Assembly: GCF_042453785.1 (NCBI RefSeq)
Contig: NC_091668.1
Coordinates: forward strand, 27,591,501-27,655,500
Source of the DNA: Malus domestica
Lineage: Eukaryota; Streptophyta; Magnoliopsida; Rosales; Rosaceae
Length of the DNA: 64,000 nucleotides
Direction of reading: 5' to 3'
The position numbers and the translations under genes were made by a program. Below the pieces are notes generated by a model. The model was not told the origin of the DNA. It saw only the letters and a list, made by a program, of their open reading frames with translations, and did not search any database. This document shows positions 42,690-54,218 of the stretch, in pieces (within the stretch, counting starts at the first letter, position 1; each line of letters starts with the position of its first letter).

Positions 42690-45600
42690 ATGATGATCTT
42701 CCTCGAACAAACCTCTCACAAAGTTACTAGTGTTCTTCTTTTTAAATATTTTTGTCTTAAATTAATGCAAAACAAAAAGTAGGGAAAAAGATTCTCTTCT
42801 AATCTCTTCCACCAAAGACATTTAATCAAGTGATCCGAATTTTTGAAATTTAATCCAATTGCTAAAAACAGAAGCTTATTAAAAGTTATAATAACTTTAG
42901 TTGTTGGATTAAATTTTAAAGGTCCGGATCATTTGATTAGATAACCTTGGTGAAAAAGATCGGAATAAATAATCAAACGAAAACAATGATCAAATTAAAT
43001 AAGAGTGTGTAAGAGAGACTATAAAAATAAGTGTTTATCATTACTATTTTTTTCTTCGTAAAAATCTGTATTTTAAGAGATGCGAATTAGTCCATTTGAT
43101 CGGGCAGTGCCGCTTGCACCGGTGTTTAAATCCTTCCCTTATAGATTAAAGTAATTTTATTAAATAGATAATAAAATAAAAAGTATAAAATGTTGCCTTA
43201 TGTTGGACTGTGAGCGTCAATTTACCACCAAACTATTTTGTTAATTTACTCCATGAACTATTTTGAATTGGCCAATTTGACCCCTATCCTTAAGTTTTTG
43301 GATCTCCATCTAAGATAATAAAAGTAAAGGTAAATATATCATTTAAAAAGGGGTGTCATTAAATAAGGATAAATAAAAAACAAAAGGTTCCAACCAAAAA
43401 AGGGTGGTGTAAAAGTAATATCTGGGAGACTAGAGAGAGGGAGGGAAATAACGTCGAAGAGAGAAGAGTTTGAGGAATTCTGTGTGCGAAATTTCATATT
43501 TCCGCTACATATTTCTTAATTCGCTCAAATGTGTTAGGAAATCCCTTAATTTCTGGCGAGGAACGTATCAAGAAGCAACCTCTTTAACTCAGCAATTCTA
43601 TGGCCTCAGTATTGAGGAGTCCAAAAATAAAACTTTCTAATATGCCTAATCACACCTAAAATAAATGAAAACAAAAATCGTAACAACAAACAACTCGGTG
43701 CAGTTTTCCAATCCAGCAATTCTACAGTGACCAAGGCCGAAGATCGAGCCCAAATCTAACTTGATCATAGAAGTCAGGATTTTATACGCCAAAACATATA
43801 ACCACAAAGAGTTCCGGCGCTCTGTATGCTTGGTATTTACTTCGTAACAAAATTCTGGATTGCGCAACCTGCATGAGCTTCCTCAAACAAATTTCACAAC
43901 ATCTGTAACGTGAAGGGACAAGGAAGATGACTCCATCGAGATTTCCAGCGATGGGTTTGAGTCCCAGATAACACCGTTATCGGAATCTCAGCACACCTTG
44001 TAGCTTCAGTTTGACCAATGAATTCCATGCTACACGGTTAAAACTGCAGTCATAGGAAAGGGAGGGGAATTATATGAAAATGATTACAAGAAAATGGAAC
44101 GCTATGGACAGAAAACTCTTAGCACACAGAATAGTGAATTCTTGAAGCCATTGTAGTCAATTTCTTCACATGATTTAATTTCATACCACACCAAAGCTTG
44201 AATTCCAACTGAATTATAAAGAGGAGTACCAGTCAGGGGTAGATAAGAAACAATGATGAAATGTTGGTGACAATATGTGGCTTTTGTTCTTGCTAATGAG
44301 CATCGAGTATCATAAGCATCAAAAGAAAAAGTATAAGAGACTTGCAAAATGCAAGCAAGACTTACGTTACGTATACTTCAGCATGGCACTTAGTGAAATA
44401 TGATGGCTATCAAGGCATTTTATCGCATCCCAAACTATTTGAATTATAACTAAATCTGGGTTTACAATAAGAGAAATGCCATTTTCTCTTTGGTTGATAA
44501 TACACCACACGGGACAAATCCTCAAGAATTGTACCGTATGGTTTCACAAAGGGATTTGGACAAACAGAAGAATAGCTACCTAATTTCCAATTGGATTGTC
44601 CCTCAAACTGATTCGCAAGCAGCATCAATTTGAAATTCACATAATTTCTCTCCTTTTCTTTTGTCAAGAAATTGGCATAAAGTTTGACTAAGTAGAAAAC
44701 CTGGGAAAAGCGATGAAACAAAATGTTCTTCAACTGACACAACAAATTAAAGAAAACGTTTTTTTTTTTTTTTTCAAAAGTATATATGCTCCACATCGTG
44801 CAAACAATCAGGAAGACGCACAACTGACCATGATCGTGCAGACATTCCTTTTTTCCAAATGGCAGCAACAACCAAAAAAGTGCAATCAAGTGGCACCAAC
44901 AACCAAAGTAATCAGAGCATCTCCAATGGGAGAGGTAAAATGATTGAAATGTGTGTTTTATAGCTTTAAAATCAAATTCCAACTCCAGCACACCAGAAAT
45001 TTGAAATACCAAATTTAAATCGGTAGTCGTTACTATTATAAAAAGTCTAGTCCTGTAGGTCTAGTTAGGCTGGATGTATTTTATTTGAAGTATTATCAGT
45101 TTCTAAAATCGACGAAAGGCAAGTTTGATTTCCCTTTAGAAATCTAGGCCCTAACGGGGATTGGAGTGATTCTCACCTAGCTAATAAGGTTTAACTCACA
45201 CCCTATAAGTTGGGTTTCTTATCCATCAGATTCTGTTTACATCATTAATTAATTAGCTTTACTGTATTTATGTTGTTTAACTATGATAAAGGTAAAATAA
45301 CAATTCCTGATGTATATTTCAGTTCCAAGAATCAAATGAAATCTTTTTGAATACCTACTTGTAAGATGTGGCAGATCTGCTCAGGATTTCCCGATTCTAG
45401 TTTCCCAGCTAACTAATCCTGCACATACATAATCAAAAGAAATCATCAACCAAGGTTCATTATACATCACCTAATTTGAGATTTTTCTCTCTCCAGAACA
45501 ACATTTAGAATTTGCAAAGATGCATGCTGCCCTATTGCCAAAACCCCGACATTCTTTTTCCTCCTTCTAACCCTACCCGTACCCCTAAATCTACTAGACC

Positions 45601-45826
45601 GTATCCTTTAAAAATAAAAAAACTAAACCAACAATGCATAAATGAATAAACACGCATATGTTACTTTATATAGCATTTACGGACAAGACAGGAGGAGGAA
45701 AATCTAGAATGTAATAAAAACATGATATCCGTAGGCACTGAATCCTTTGTGGCATAAACAGTTCATTCTACAGAACTGGACAACCAAAGACTACAAGACT
45801 TACATAAGGTAGAACAAGCAGCAGGT
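42690..45826. other. Intergenic between two convergent genes; no gene recognised
   Basis: This contains the 3' flanks of GXM and the PPR gene, one foldback MITE (listed), and AT-rich DNA. A 200-codon open frame on the minus strand at 44410-45012 has low-complexity, Phe/Tyr/Lys-rich composition and no family resemblance; I do not call it. A (T)16 run is at 44760. A piece at 44915-44945 (GCATCTCCAATGGGAGAGG) resembles the end of the element at 49495. Confidence 0.55.
42782..42965. mobile_element. Foldback MITE, about 185 bp
   Basis: AATCAAGTGATCCGAATTTT and AAATTTAATCCAATTGC on the left pair with GTTGTTGGATTAAATTTT and GGTCCGGATCATTTGATT on the right; the outer ends GGGAAAAAGATTCTC and GGTGAAAAAGATCGG are weaker. 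Non-coding. Confidence 0.65.
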
Positions 45827-48028
45827 TTATCCGGGCACTGGAGGTCTCTCGTGGGACAATTTAAGCTCTGGATGAGAGTTACTAAGTTTCACCAATAGCT
45901 CATTGCAGGTAATGCTTGCTCCTTTTGATGTTTCTTGGGAAAAAGTTGGGAGAATCTTCATCACATCAACATCGTCTGAGATTTCACAAAGGCATTCCAA
46001 GATGGTAGAAGTTATTTCTGAGTCGAGAACAACACCCTTGTCTGCCATCTGATGAAGCAAATTAACGATTTCTTCTGTTTCACCCTTTAAACAATAGCCC
46101 TTTAGTAAAGAATCGAAAACAAAGGCATCAGGTTCAACACCACAATCAATCATCTTCTTGAGAACCATTTTAGCCTCATCCAAAAGCCCAAGTTTCGAGA
46201 ACCGGCTTACTACAATGGAAAAGGTAAACGCATCAGGAGTTAAATCCATTTTACACATGTCCTGCAGCAAGCCTTTAGCAGATTCAACATCTCCTGCTTT
46301 TAGAGTTCCATCAATTATTGTATTAAACGAGACCAGATTTGGCACACAATTTGTACGCCTCATCTCATCAAATAGCATCCTAGCTTGCTCCACACTACTC
46401 TCCTTGCACAAGGATAGCATCAAAATGTTGTAGTCAATCAAAGTAGGACTAACCCCAGAAGCTCTCATTTGACTAAAGAGTCCTTTTGCAAACCTAAGCA
46501 TATGAGTCTTACAAAATCCACTGATCAAGACACCGTAAGTAATTTCATTCGGAACCAATCTCAAGTCAAGTGCACGTCTCCAGAATTTGATGGCCTCGCC
46601 CACAAATCCTTCCTCTAGACATGCACCTATCAAAGCATTATAAGTAACTAAGTTACCTGCAATGCCCCTTTCAACCATAGTATTATAAATATCCATAGCT
46701 TTATCAAGGTTGCCTTCCTTGCAGAGTCCAATAATTAGCATGTTATATGTGATAACATCTGGCTCAAGAAAGTTCTCATCTTTTGATATCATACTGAAAA
46801 GTTCCATTGCCTCATCTACCTTCCCGCGACAAGAAAGCCCCATCAGTAACACGTTGTATGTAATTACATCAGGCTGTTTACCCTTACCCTTCATCATTTC
46901 AAAAATCTTAAAAGCCTCATCCACCAAGCCTTGCTTGCACAGTCCATCAATCATAACATTGTATGTTACAGTGTTAGGCTCTTCACCCCTCGATAGTATT
47001 AGACTGAATAGCTCCATGGCTTTTGTAGCCCTTCCACTTTTGAAAAGCCCGTCAAGTAAGCCTGTATAAGTAATAACATCAGGGAGAACTCCACACTCTA
47101 TCATATCATTTAACATCGCGGTGGCTTCTTTCCATTTCCCTATCTTGGAGAGATTATTTATGAAACAACTATATGTAACCACATTCGGAGGAATACCCTT
47201 CTTTAACATCTCATCAAAAATTTCTTTGGCTCTATTGAAACGCCCTTTATCACAAAAAGCACTTATAATGGTACTGTACACTACAACATCCGCTTCCAAA
47301 CCCTTCTGCCTCAATTCCTCCAACAACCCCATCGCCTCATCCACTCGACCATCCTTGCAGAATCCGTTGATCAAAGTGCTGTATGTCGTCACATTCGGCT
47401 CAGAACCAAACAACTCCATATCAACCAACAACTCAGTTGCTTCTTTCAATTTTTTCACCCTGCAAAGTCCGTTTATAAGAATGTTGTAACTAACAATATC
47501 CGGGGTTACATAATTTCTTCCCGTTACACGAAACAACTCAATCGCCTTGTCAACCTCATCGTTAGCGCACAAACCCTTCAATGTAAGATTCAGAACAAAC
47601 GCATTTAACTGAAATCCACGCCTTAACAACAATCCCAACACCCCGGGTGCGAATTCGGGGTGATGGGAGTTAACAAAACAAGCTACTAAACAACTCAATG
47701 ATATAAAACTCGGACGAAGACCAACATTGGTCATCTTACTATAAACCGAAAACGCCAATTCATAATTTTTCAACTTTGTGAGAGTGTGCACGAGCAAATT
47801 ACAGGCTGCCCCAGAAGGCAAGCGGTTCGTATCGACGGCGCGGAGGAAACCCGAAACCGCCTCCGAAACCTGAGGGTCGGACTTGTCACAGAGAAACCTC
47901 AATTGGGTTTCGATATCAGAGGTAGAAGTGATAGATGGGAGTGAAGAGAAGTGCTTTGAGTAAACGCAGAAGCCATGGGAGGGGAAGTTACAGCTAGGGT
48001 GCAGTTTAAGAAGTTGCTTTATCATCAT
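45827..48028 (-). CDS. P-class pentatricopeptide repeat (PPR) protein, At4g28010-like
   Basis: An intronless frame of 733 residues. The first 50 or so residues are rich in Ser, Phe and His with few acids, as in an organelle (probably mitochondrial) transit peptide. From about residue 78 there are 17-18 tandem 35-residue PPR motifs, for example DIVSYNILINGLCRVKKLKE, VTTYSTLINGFCKDGRVDEA and VITYNMLIIGLCKEGNLDKA. No E, DYW or SMR domain follows; the tail is short and ends SHERPPVPG. The pure P-type array, and the order of repeats as I remember it, fit the At4g28010 orthologue. Such proteins bind one organelle transcript and act in its processing, stability or translation; the RNA target is unknown. 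Two ATGs (48028, 48025) are equivalent. One repeat (KDENFLEPD) has two extra residues. Confidence 0.92.
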   Translation of the reverse strand: MMIKQLLKLHPSCNFPSHGFCVYSKHFSSLPSITSTSDIETQLRFLCDKSDPQVSEAVSGFLRAVDTNRLPSGAACNLLVHTLTKLKNYELAFSVYSKMTNVGLRPSFISLSCLVACFVNSHHPEFAPGVLGLLLRRGFQLNAFVLNLTLKGLCANDEVDKAIELFRVTGRNYVTPDIVSYNILINGLCRVKKLKEATELLVDMELFGSEPNVTTYSTLINGFCKDGRVDEAMGLLEELRQKGLEADVVVYSTIISAFCDKGRFNRAKEIFDEMLKKGIPPNVVTYSCFINNLSKIGKWKEATAMLNDMIECGVLPDVITYTGLLDGLFKSGRATKAMELFSLILSRGEEPNTVTYNVMIDGLCKQGLVDEAFKIFEMMKGKGKQPDVITYNVLLMGLSCRGKVDEAMELFSMISKDENFLEPDVITYNMLIIGLCKEGNLDKAMDIYNTMVERGIAGNLVTYNALIGACLEEGFVGEAIKFWRRALDLRLVPNEITYGVLISGFCKTHMLRFAKGLFSQMRASGVSPTLIDYNILMLSLCKESSVEQARMLFDEMRRTNCVPNLVSFNTIIDGTLKAGDVESAKGLLQDMCKMDLTPDAFTFSIVVSRFSKLGLLDEAKMVLKKMIDCGVEPDAFVFDSLLKGYCLKGETEEIVNLLHQMADKGVVLDSEITSTILECLCEISDDVDVMKILPTFSQETSKGASITCNELLVKLSNSHPELKLSHERPPVPG

Positions 48029-48067
48029 TTTGAATACGTAACTCTGAGGATTGGTGACGATGGTACC

Positions 48068-48112
48068 TTAACCTCCGCCTCCGCCTCCGCCTCTGCCTCC
48101 GCCGCCGCTGCA
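48068..48112. repeat. GGC/GGA-rich trinucleotide repeat in the PPR 5' leader
   Basis: Repeated CCT-CCG triplets on the plus strand, i.e. GGC/GGA on the mRNA strand, about 40-85 bases before the PPR start codon. Open in all frames locally but with no credible coding role. Confidence 0.7.
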
Positions 48113-48529
48113 CACCAAAAATGTTGTTGTTGATGGAGTTAAGGCAAGCATGCCGAGCTCTTGTGAGAGAGAGAAACGTTGAAAAGTTGGACATTTTTTG
48201 TCTCTGATTTTTGTTGTTGAGTGGAGCAGGGCTTGTGAGTTTTTGGGTGGGCTTTCATACAGAACGATTGGGCCTTCTTTGGGCTGGGCTTTTGACGCAT
48301 AGGAGCAGCTGCAGAATTAGGATTAAAACCTTTTATTGGTGTGATTTTCTCTATCTTAACCTTTCCTGTTATCTATCTATCTATCCATATGGTTAAATTT
48401 TCCTGTAACTCCAAAAATAAAAATCAATTGTCAAAAGTGGGGGTGTTTTTGTAAAACTATACTTTGTATAAATTTAAGAATTTTAGAGAGAAAAAGAAGT
48501 GGCATGTTTCTTTTTCATTTAAGTTTCAG

Positions 48530-48668
48530 CGTCCGCTTGAAAGTAAGATATTTGAAGTTCAAATCTTATGGATGGCGAATTCGATACCAAATTAGATTGT
48601 CCATTATGTGGTTTAGCCGAACTCTCTCTCTCCTTAATGTAAAATATTGATGTACTTAAAAAAAAATT
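48530..48668 (+). mobile_element. tRNA-derived SINE (copy 2)
   Basis: Same order of blocks as the copy at 17591: GAAGTTCAAATCTTATGG at the B-box position, GGATGGCGAATTCGATACC, TTGTCCATTATGTGGTTTAG and an A-rich end. It is more diverged than copy 1. Confidence 0.7.
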
Positions 48669-49494
48669 CAGTGTTTGCAAACAAAGAGGAGCGATTTCAT
48701 TTGATTAACAATTTCATTGAGTCTTCCTAGATAATTTCACACCAACTTCAAAGCCTCATTGTGCATAGCTCCATAGACAAAAAGGATATGAAGATGTTTT
48801 TCATCTTCTTCCCTACCCAAAAATGGAAATTTTCTCGACCAAAGATAGGAGTTTGGAGACTTGTAGAACCACTTGAGTTGTTGGATCTTGCCATGGCTAT
48901 TTGGTGTTTGTGTTTAGGTTTTACTCACTCACTTCTCTCACACAATATGCCTAATTAAAGCACACGTCACTACCATTATATATTATTTTTCTTTAACAGA
49001 ACTGTTATATAGCATAAATTTAAACTAAATTTGAAGAGTCATTTTGTTAAGTTATGCTAAAAGTTAAAGTTAGACACTCACTTGAAGATGACTTTTATGA
49101 GTTTGGCTCTTTAAACTAGCGTTCCAATAGATTTAAAGAATCTCTTGAAGATGATCTTATTTAGACACTTTTAAACTCCTTAAAGCTTTAAAAGTTTTAT
49201 GTACAATGTAAGCCACCCGATTATATTATATATCAAACGAAAACTACACCAGTGTGAACTTAACCTTGTTTATAAGTGTTTTTAAAATGATTGAAAACAC
49301 TTTTAGAGAAAATAATTTTGGTTTTGAAAACACTTGACGCTTTTAGAAAATAGTTTTGGGTTTCAAAAGCTTCTAGTGCTTCTTTTAGGAAACAATTTAA
49401 GTACTTCTTTATAATTCACTTGTGTTTTTACTAAAGATTAATTTAAAAAAAAAACTCACCAAAAGAACACATTTAGTTATTTTAAAAGCATTTA

Positions 49495-50046
49495 GGCCAT
49501 CTCCAACCGAAGACTGGTTAGAGGACTCGTTTTAACCCTCTGGCCCTCCAAGAAATTAATATTTTAATGAACAGTGCAGAGCCATATTTCTTACCATCTC
49601 CAACCGAGGGCCATAGGGCCAAATATAATTTATTATTTAAATTTAAAAACTATAACAAATTAAATATTTAAAATAAATTGTGAAAGGATCATGCTTATGA
49701 AAAGAACTACAGCTACAACTACACCCATTATAATTATCCCACATCGACCGTGGGAGATGAATGACGTAGGAAACATACATATAAAAATGAACACCCCAAC
49801 TTGACCAAATCACCTTTCTCGGACCAAAAAATCTAAACCCATAATTAAATAATTTTTAGAAAATTTTGGCCCCGAAAAAAAAAAATTAATTAATATGACT
49901 TTAGCATGTGGCTTGGCCCGGCGCTGGCTGGTTTGGGTTGGCCCTTTGGTTATTTTTTGTGCAGTGGGGCTCACGAGCCCTTTGACCAGTTGGAAACAAT
50001 TTTCGAACTATTTTTTACCATCTGAACTTTTTGGTTGGAGATGACC
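49495..50046. mobile_element. Non-autonomous inverted-repeat element, about 550 bp
   Basis: The left end GGCCATCTCCAACCGAAGAC and the right end TTTTTGGTTGGAGATGACC are inverted. A second GCCATATTTCTTACCATCTCC-like block follows the left end, written here in part as CATCTCCAACCGAGGGCC. No coding sequence. The gene-poor interior has an AT-rich half and a half with GGCTTGGCCCGGCGCTGGC. Confidence 0.7.
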
Positions 50047-50093
50047 TTGTAGATGGGAGTCCTTGCCCCCAAATTTTGACATAAAAATAAAAA

Positions 50094-50244
50094 GGGAGTT
50101 TTAACGAAAAGTCCACGGTACTGTTCACTCTAACGAAAAACCACATTTTACACTAAAAAATCAAACCTGGTACTATTCATTTTACCTTTTATTTTATCCT
50201 TACCATTAAAACTCAAAGTTTTCAATCACTCTTCGTTAGTTTCC
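50094..50244. mobile_element. MITE of the GGGAACTTTAACGAAAA family (copy 3)
   Basis: It starts GGGAGTTTTAACGAAAAGTC and ends TCACTCTTCGTTAGTTTCC, with the internal words GGTACTGTTCACTCTAACG, TTTTACACTAAAAAATCAA and GGTACTATTCATTTTACC. Flanks are AT-rich (TAAAAATAAAAA and TAAATAAAAAA), consistent with a degenerate target-site repeat. Confidence 0.8.
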
Positions 50245-50441
50245 TAAATAAAAAAGGAACCACCATTAGCCGCCGCTAAGACGAGTACAAGGTATTCTTA
50301 GTGGTCGAACAGAGCGCAACTCCACCCACATACAAACGCGACCCCTATCCAAAACACACGCTCCCTCTCCTCTTCCATTAATCAAAGTCTTCTCCTTCCC
50401 CTCAGGCTCTCCGCCAAGGCAGTACAGAGAGAGTGCCGACC

Positions 50442-52788
50442 ATGTCTAAGACGAAGAAGCAATTGATGTCATCAGCTCCGTGGAGGGTGGAAGAAGAGGC
50501 GGAAGCTGAATTCCCAGAAGGGAAGCTGAAAGTGACGAGCCAGCCAGGGTCGACTCCAACCATGCACGTCCCTCGCAAGAAAAACAAGCGCTCTCAAGAC
50601 CAAGACGATCAAGATTCTCTTACTGAGATTGACCCTGAGCTCCGATACAGCTTCGAGCGCAACTTTCAGGTCCGTTCAAGTTTACCCAATTCCCAATTTC
50701 ATCAATACTCAAACTGTCTGTTAATTTGGTTGGTTTTTTTTATTTCTTTGCTTTGAATTAGGGACAGAAAAATGTATTATTTGAAATTTGTTTCGGTAAT
50801 CTGAAATTTTCAATTTTGTAGTTATTTCTGAAACCTTTTAGTTTTCTACTTTTCTGGGTTGTGCGTGATTATTGTGTGCTGCCTATTTTTATTTTTATTT
50901 TTATTCGAGAGATATTGAGGGGAGCGGTGGCGCAATGGAAATGTTGCTTCTTTGTGACCAAAACACACGGGTTAGAGTCGTGTAAACACCCTCTTTACAA
51001 AGCAAGAGTAAGGCTTTGTCCGATAGACGTTCCCCCCACTCTCGCAAAATAGGGAGCCTCGTTGGTTTGGGGTTGCCTTTTTATCGAGTGATATCCTAAA
51101 TTGGTCTAATTTAAACTACGGGAGGGGGATTCGCTACTGTAGTGGCTACGCCCAGGTCCGCGCCTGCCGCTTTGTTTGTACATAAATTTGGTTGTCAGTA
51201 GTTTACAATTCAGGTCTTGGGTTATTCTATAACCAGCCGTTGTGTTACGATCTTTCTGTACCTAATGCATGAGGATTTGTGCGTATTAGAGTCGTAATGT
51301 TATTGATAAATTTTGAAGTTGTAAGCTTCAAATGCTTCAGGTATGCAGGAGGTGTATTAGAAGAATCGAGTCTCGTGTTGCAAATCTTGAAGTGGGCAGG
51401 ATTGCGTATCTTTCCTAGATTAAAGACTTAGCTCATAGCTCATTAAGACATTCTGTCATTATAGATATATAATAATAATAGTACTACCAGGACGTTTTAG
51501 CCCAAAAAAATAATATCGGCAGTTTGAGGAACTTTATTTACATATATTCACATGAAATGAGTCCTATTATGTTTGAATTTGTTGGCTCTCATGCTGCAAG
51601 CCTGCACCACATGCTTAAGAGTGGATGGTAGGGACTATTAACCGAAACATGAATGCCGAAACCAGATTTCAGTAAACCCTTCTGGTAGTGTTTCAGAAAC
51701 GTTGTTTTTTTGTTCCTATTTAGTTGCAATTAGTGAAGGAGCACAAGGTCTAGATAAATCTGGAAGCGAGCCATGGCAATAGAATATGAGTAGGATGGTA
51801 AAAAACTTGGACTCATTGGAACAAACTTGCTATTAGTCTAGCAGCTTTTCTCTCCACTTTGGTAGAAGAGGTCCCCAGTTCAAATTCTCCTTCCCCCACA
51901 TTAGGCCCAAAAATGACTTTGTCAGTGTTTCGCGTCTATTTCAGTAATTTAAAATACAGTCTAAGAAACTGTGGATTCTGTATTAAATTGACTATCTAGC
52001 AGCTGCTCAGTTATGTGTTTTAGATTATCTGCCTTTACATCAATATTTTCTTGGTTCTCTATGTTTGATCTCTTAGACATAATTTCCATGGTTCCTTCTT
52101 ATTTTTCTTTATATCTTATTAGTTTGCAATATGAATCTGTTCTTTGACAAGTTTGCATGACAAACTCGGTTTGCAGTTCCTTCAACGGGTGTTTAGCATT
52201 GACACTGTCGTGAAACCTCTTCCGCCTGCCATGGCATACAATGTCTCGCGCAACTTGAACTTCTTCACTCGTATCTTCACACAGTTCTTTGGTACGTATA
52301 TCTGCTTCACCGTGTGGATCCCAAGTTGATGAAGCATTAAGCATAGATAACAAAAAGTTCGACTCATAATTTGGTTCAGAAGTGGCAATGAGGTGGCAAT
52401 GCTGTTGCTATGTTTATATACTACTAGTACTAAAAGGGTGATATGTAGAATTAAACTGTTTATATCTTATTAAACTAAGTGAGAGTAGTTTTCTTTCACT
52501 GTGGTTCAGTTTCATTATAATACGGGAGGGTAAACTTTCGTGCTCATGATTGGCGAACAATACTTCTGAACCAAATTATGAGTCAAAACTTTTTGTGGAT
52601 ATGCATATACATTACGCCTGATTCCTCACTCGGAAGCCGGTTAATTGAAAACTTGGGCATACGATAAAACTTTGGCATTGTAACATCCAGTTCATTTGGT
52701 TTCTTTGATTGCAGATCCTGAAGGTATTGCAAATGCGCAAAAGTCACTTGGGCTAGGACAGGAAGAAAAAGTTCGTAAAGTTCGTTGA
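50442..52788 (+). CDS. Small conserved plant protein of unknown function (138 residues)
   Basis: Three exons join in phase: 50442-50669, 52177-52291 and 52715-52788. The ATG at 50442 has a good context (GACCATGTC). The N-terminal half is charged and low in complexity (KKNKRSQDQDDQDSLTEIDPE). The second half is the conserved part: LRYSFERNFQFLQRVFSIDTVVKPLPPAMAYNVSRNLNFFTRIFTQFFDPEGIANAQKSLGLGQEEKVRKVR (stated as two pieces, FQFLQRVFSIDTVVKPLPPA and NFFTRIFTQFFDPEGIANAQ). I recall this pattern from unannotated plant proteins called fibre protein Fb15-like, but know of no established function. There is no signal peptide or clear membrane span. The first intron holds a tRNA-derived SINE and the second a 250-bp foldback; neither disturbs the exons. 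Confidence 0.8.
50919..51068 (+). mobile_element. tRNA-derived SINE in an intron
   Basis: A-box-like GGTGGCGCAATGGAAATG and B-box-like CGGGTTAGAGTCGTG are about 40 bases apart, followed by AAGCAAGAGTAAGGCTTTGT and GGAGCCTCGTTGG, the layout of Au-like SINEs. The right-hand limit is uncertain; GC-rich repeat-like sequence continues to about 51180. Confidence 0.6.
52349..52597. mobile_element. Foldback element in an intron, about 250 bp
   Basis: CTCATAATTTGGTTCAGAAG (52363-52382) pairs with ACTTCTGAACCAAATTATGAG (52562-52582), and the pairing continues outwards through AAAAAGTT. It sits wholly in the second intron, right after the exon with the FTRIFTQFF motif. The centre is non-coding. Confidence 0.7.
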
Positions 52789-54140
52789 TGCATGTCGAGG
52801 AATCTAGAGTTGAGCTATAACATTTTGTAATCTAGTTTTGAATCTGTTTAGTTCTGAAAGTTGTGTCCTAATATTGAGAAATTTGATCTCACAATTTTAA
52901 CGAGTCAGGTTGGGGTTTGAATTCTTAAAGCCCTGTAAGATAATTTGGGTGCCAGGATAGTTGTTAGAATAACAGGTTTGACATAAACACAACAAATACG
53001 ACCCGTTGGCCAACCTAGCCACTCATCTTATGTCTCCAATTGATCATGTGCTTTTTACAAGTAAATTTCAAGCAAAAAAAAAAGGCCCGACATTGTTCCC
53101 AAAAGAGCGGTAGATTATGAGCTAGTACAGCGACAAGGCATTTTAGTTGTTGATGCACAATATCCTTTTGTATATATAAGGAGTCACACTACTCATGCAA
53201 TATCCTTTCGTTGGGTTCCATTTGAAGTACAAGTGTTGCTTCATATATACAACTTGATATCACATTGGAGAATCTGTCGTTTGTTAAAGATGATTGGGGC
53301 GACCTTGTAACATCGTTCAATGATCCAAATTGTCTATATTCTTATTTAAAGATCATCATAATAAGTTATATTAACATAACATATAATTGGTTTAACCATT
53401 TGATTATCATTACAAACATTCAACATTAAGGAAATTAATTACTATGTTAGGTAGAGATTCAATCATCTTTTATTTTGGTAGTGAGTAGTTTTTTAACAGT
53501 CGAAAATAAACTACAAAATACCACCGAAGTACCTCATCCCCACCCATCCGAACTATTTTCATGGAGATTAAACATTTTTAAGGACAAACTTATCTTTCTA
53601 TCTCACCACGTCCATGAATTTAGGCACTGATATATTTGGAATTCTCATCTTGTTCCACACCGTCAACTTGTGCTTCAAAAAGTTCTTCATCATCCAGAAC
53701 AATTACATTAATACACCACTTAACAAAAATTCATATGAAATTCTCTAAAATCCAACGGCAGAAAAGTATTTGTTTGTCGTGTAAAAATAGTTCGAAAGAA
53801 TAATCAACAGTCTTGTATATTGTCAATATTGTTTGTGCGTCTAAATAACATCACTCTTTATGGTTATAGGTCGAATTCAAGAATAAAAATCGAACAAGAT
53901 GAAGTTGCCACGATGGATTGTTAGCAAGCAACCGATTGGTCACGAGATACTAGTGATCATGACCATCACCGCTGATGCAGAGTTAAAAATAGAAGCATAC
54001 ACATGACCCCAACTAAAAGTTGATCCTTCCTTACTTGTTCCAGCTCAAAGTTGCTCACTCTCACAACCACGAACCGTATATTGCATGAATCGCATAATAG
54101 CCAAACCAAAAAGTCAAAACTCCCCCCCAAAAAATGGCTC
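52789..54140. other. Intergenic; nothing recognised
   Basis: This covers the 3' flank of the preceding gene and the upstream region of the GDSL gene. It is AT-rich; no open frame has family resemblance and I see no clear repeat. Confidence 0.6.
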
Positions 54141-54150
54141 TATATATATA
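54141..54150 (+). promoter_or_regulatory. TATA box of the GDSL lipase gene
   Basis: CTCTATATATATAC lies about 75 bases before the start codon at 54219, which would place transcription start near 54172-54180 and give a short leader. Confidence 0.6.
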
Positions 54151-54218
54151 CAAAACTGCATGCACCAATTGTATAATTAGTCTCTCAGAAGTTAGGGTTC
54201 CAACTAATATATCAAAAC

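Larger units (their letters stand above)
48195..50441. other. Intergenic; transposon remnants only
   Basis: This contains a tRNA-derived SINE, a 550-bp inverted-repeat element and a copy of the GGGAACTTTAACG MITE, all listed. The rest is AT-rich without genes. Sequence 50280-50441 is the promoter and leader of the following gene. Confidence 0.6.

Noticed and set aside
44410-45012. 200-codon open frame on the minus strand
   Set aside because: Composition is low-complexity and Phe/Tyr-rich, there is no family resemblance and no promoter or splice context; such frames arise by chance in AT-rich DNA.
46158-47489. Several plus-strand frames of 90-120 codons opposite the PPR gene
   Set aside because: They are antisense shadows of the PPR repeats, which create regular open frames on the other strand.
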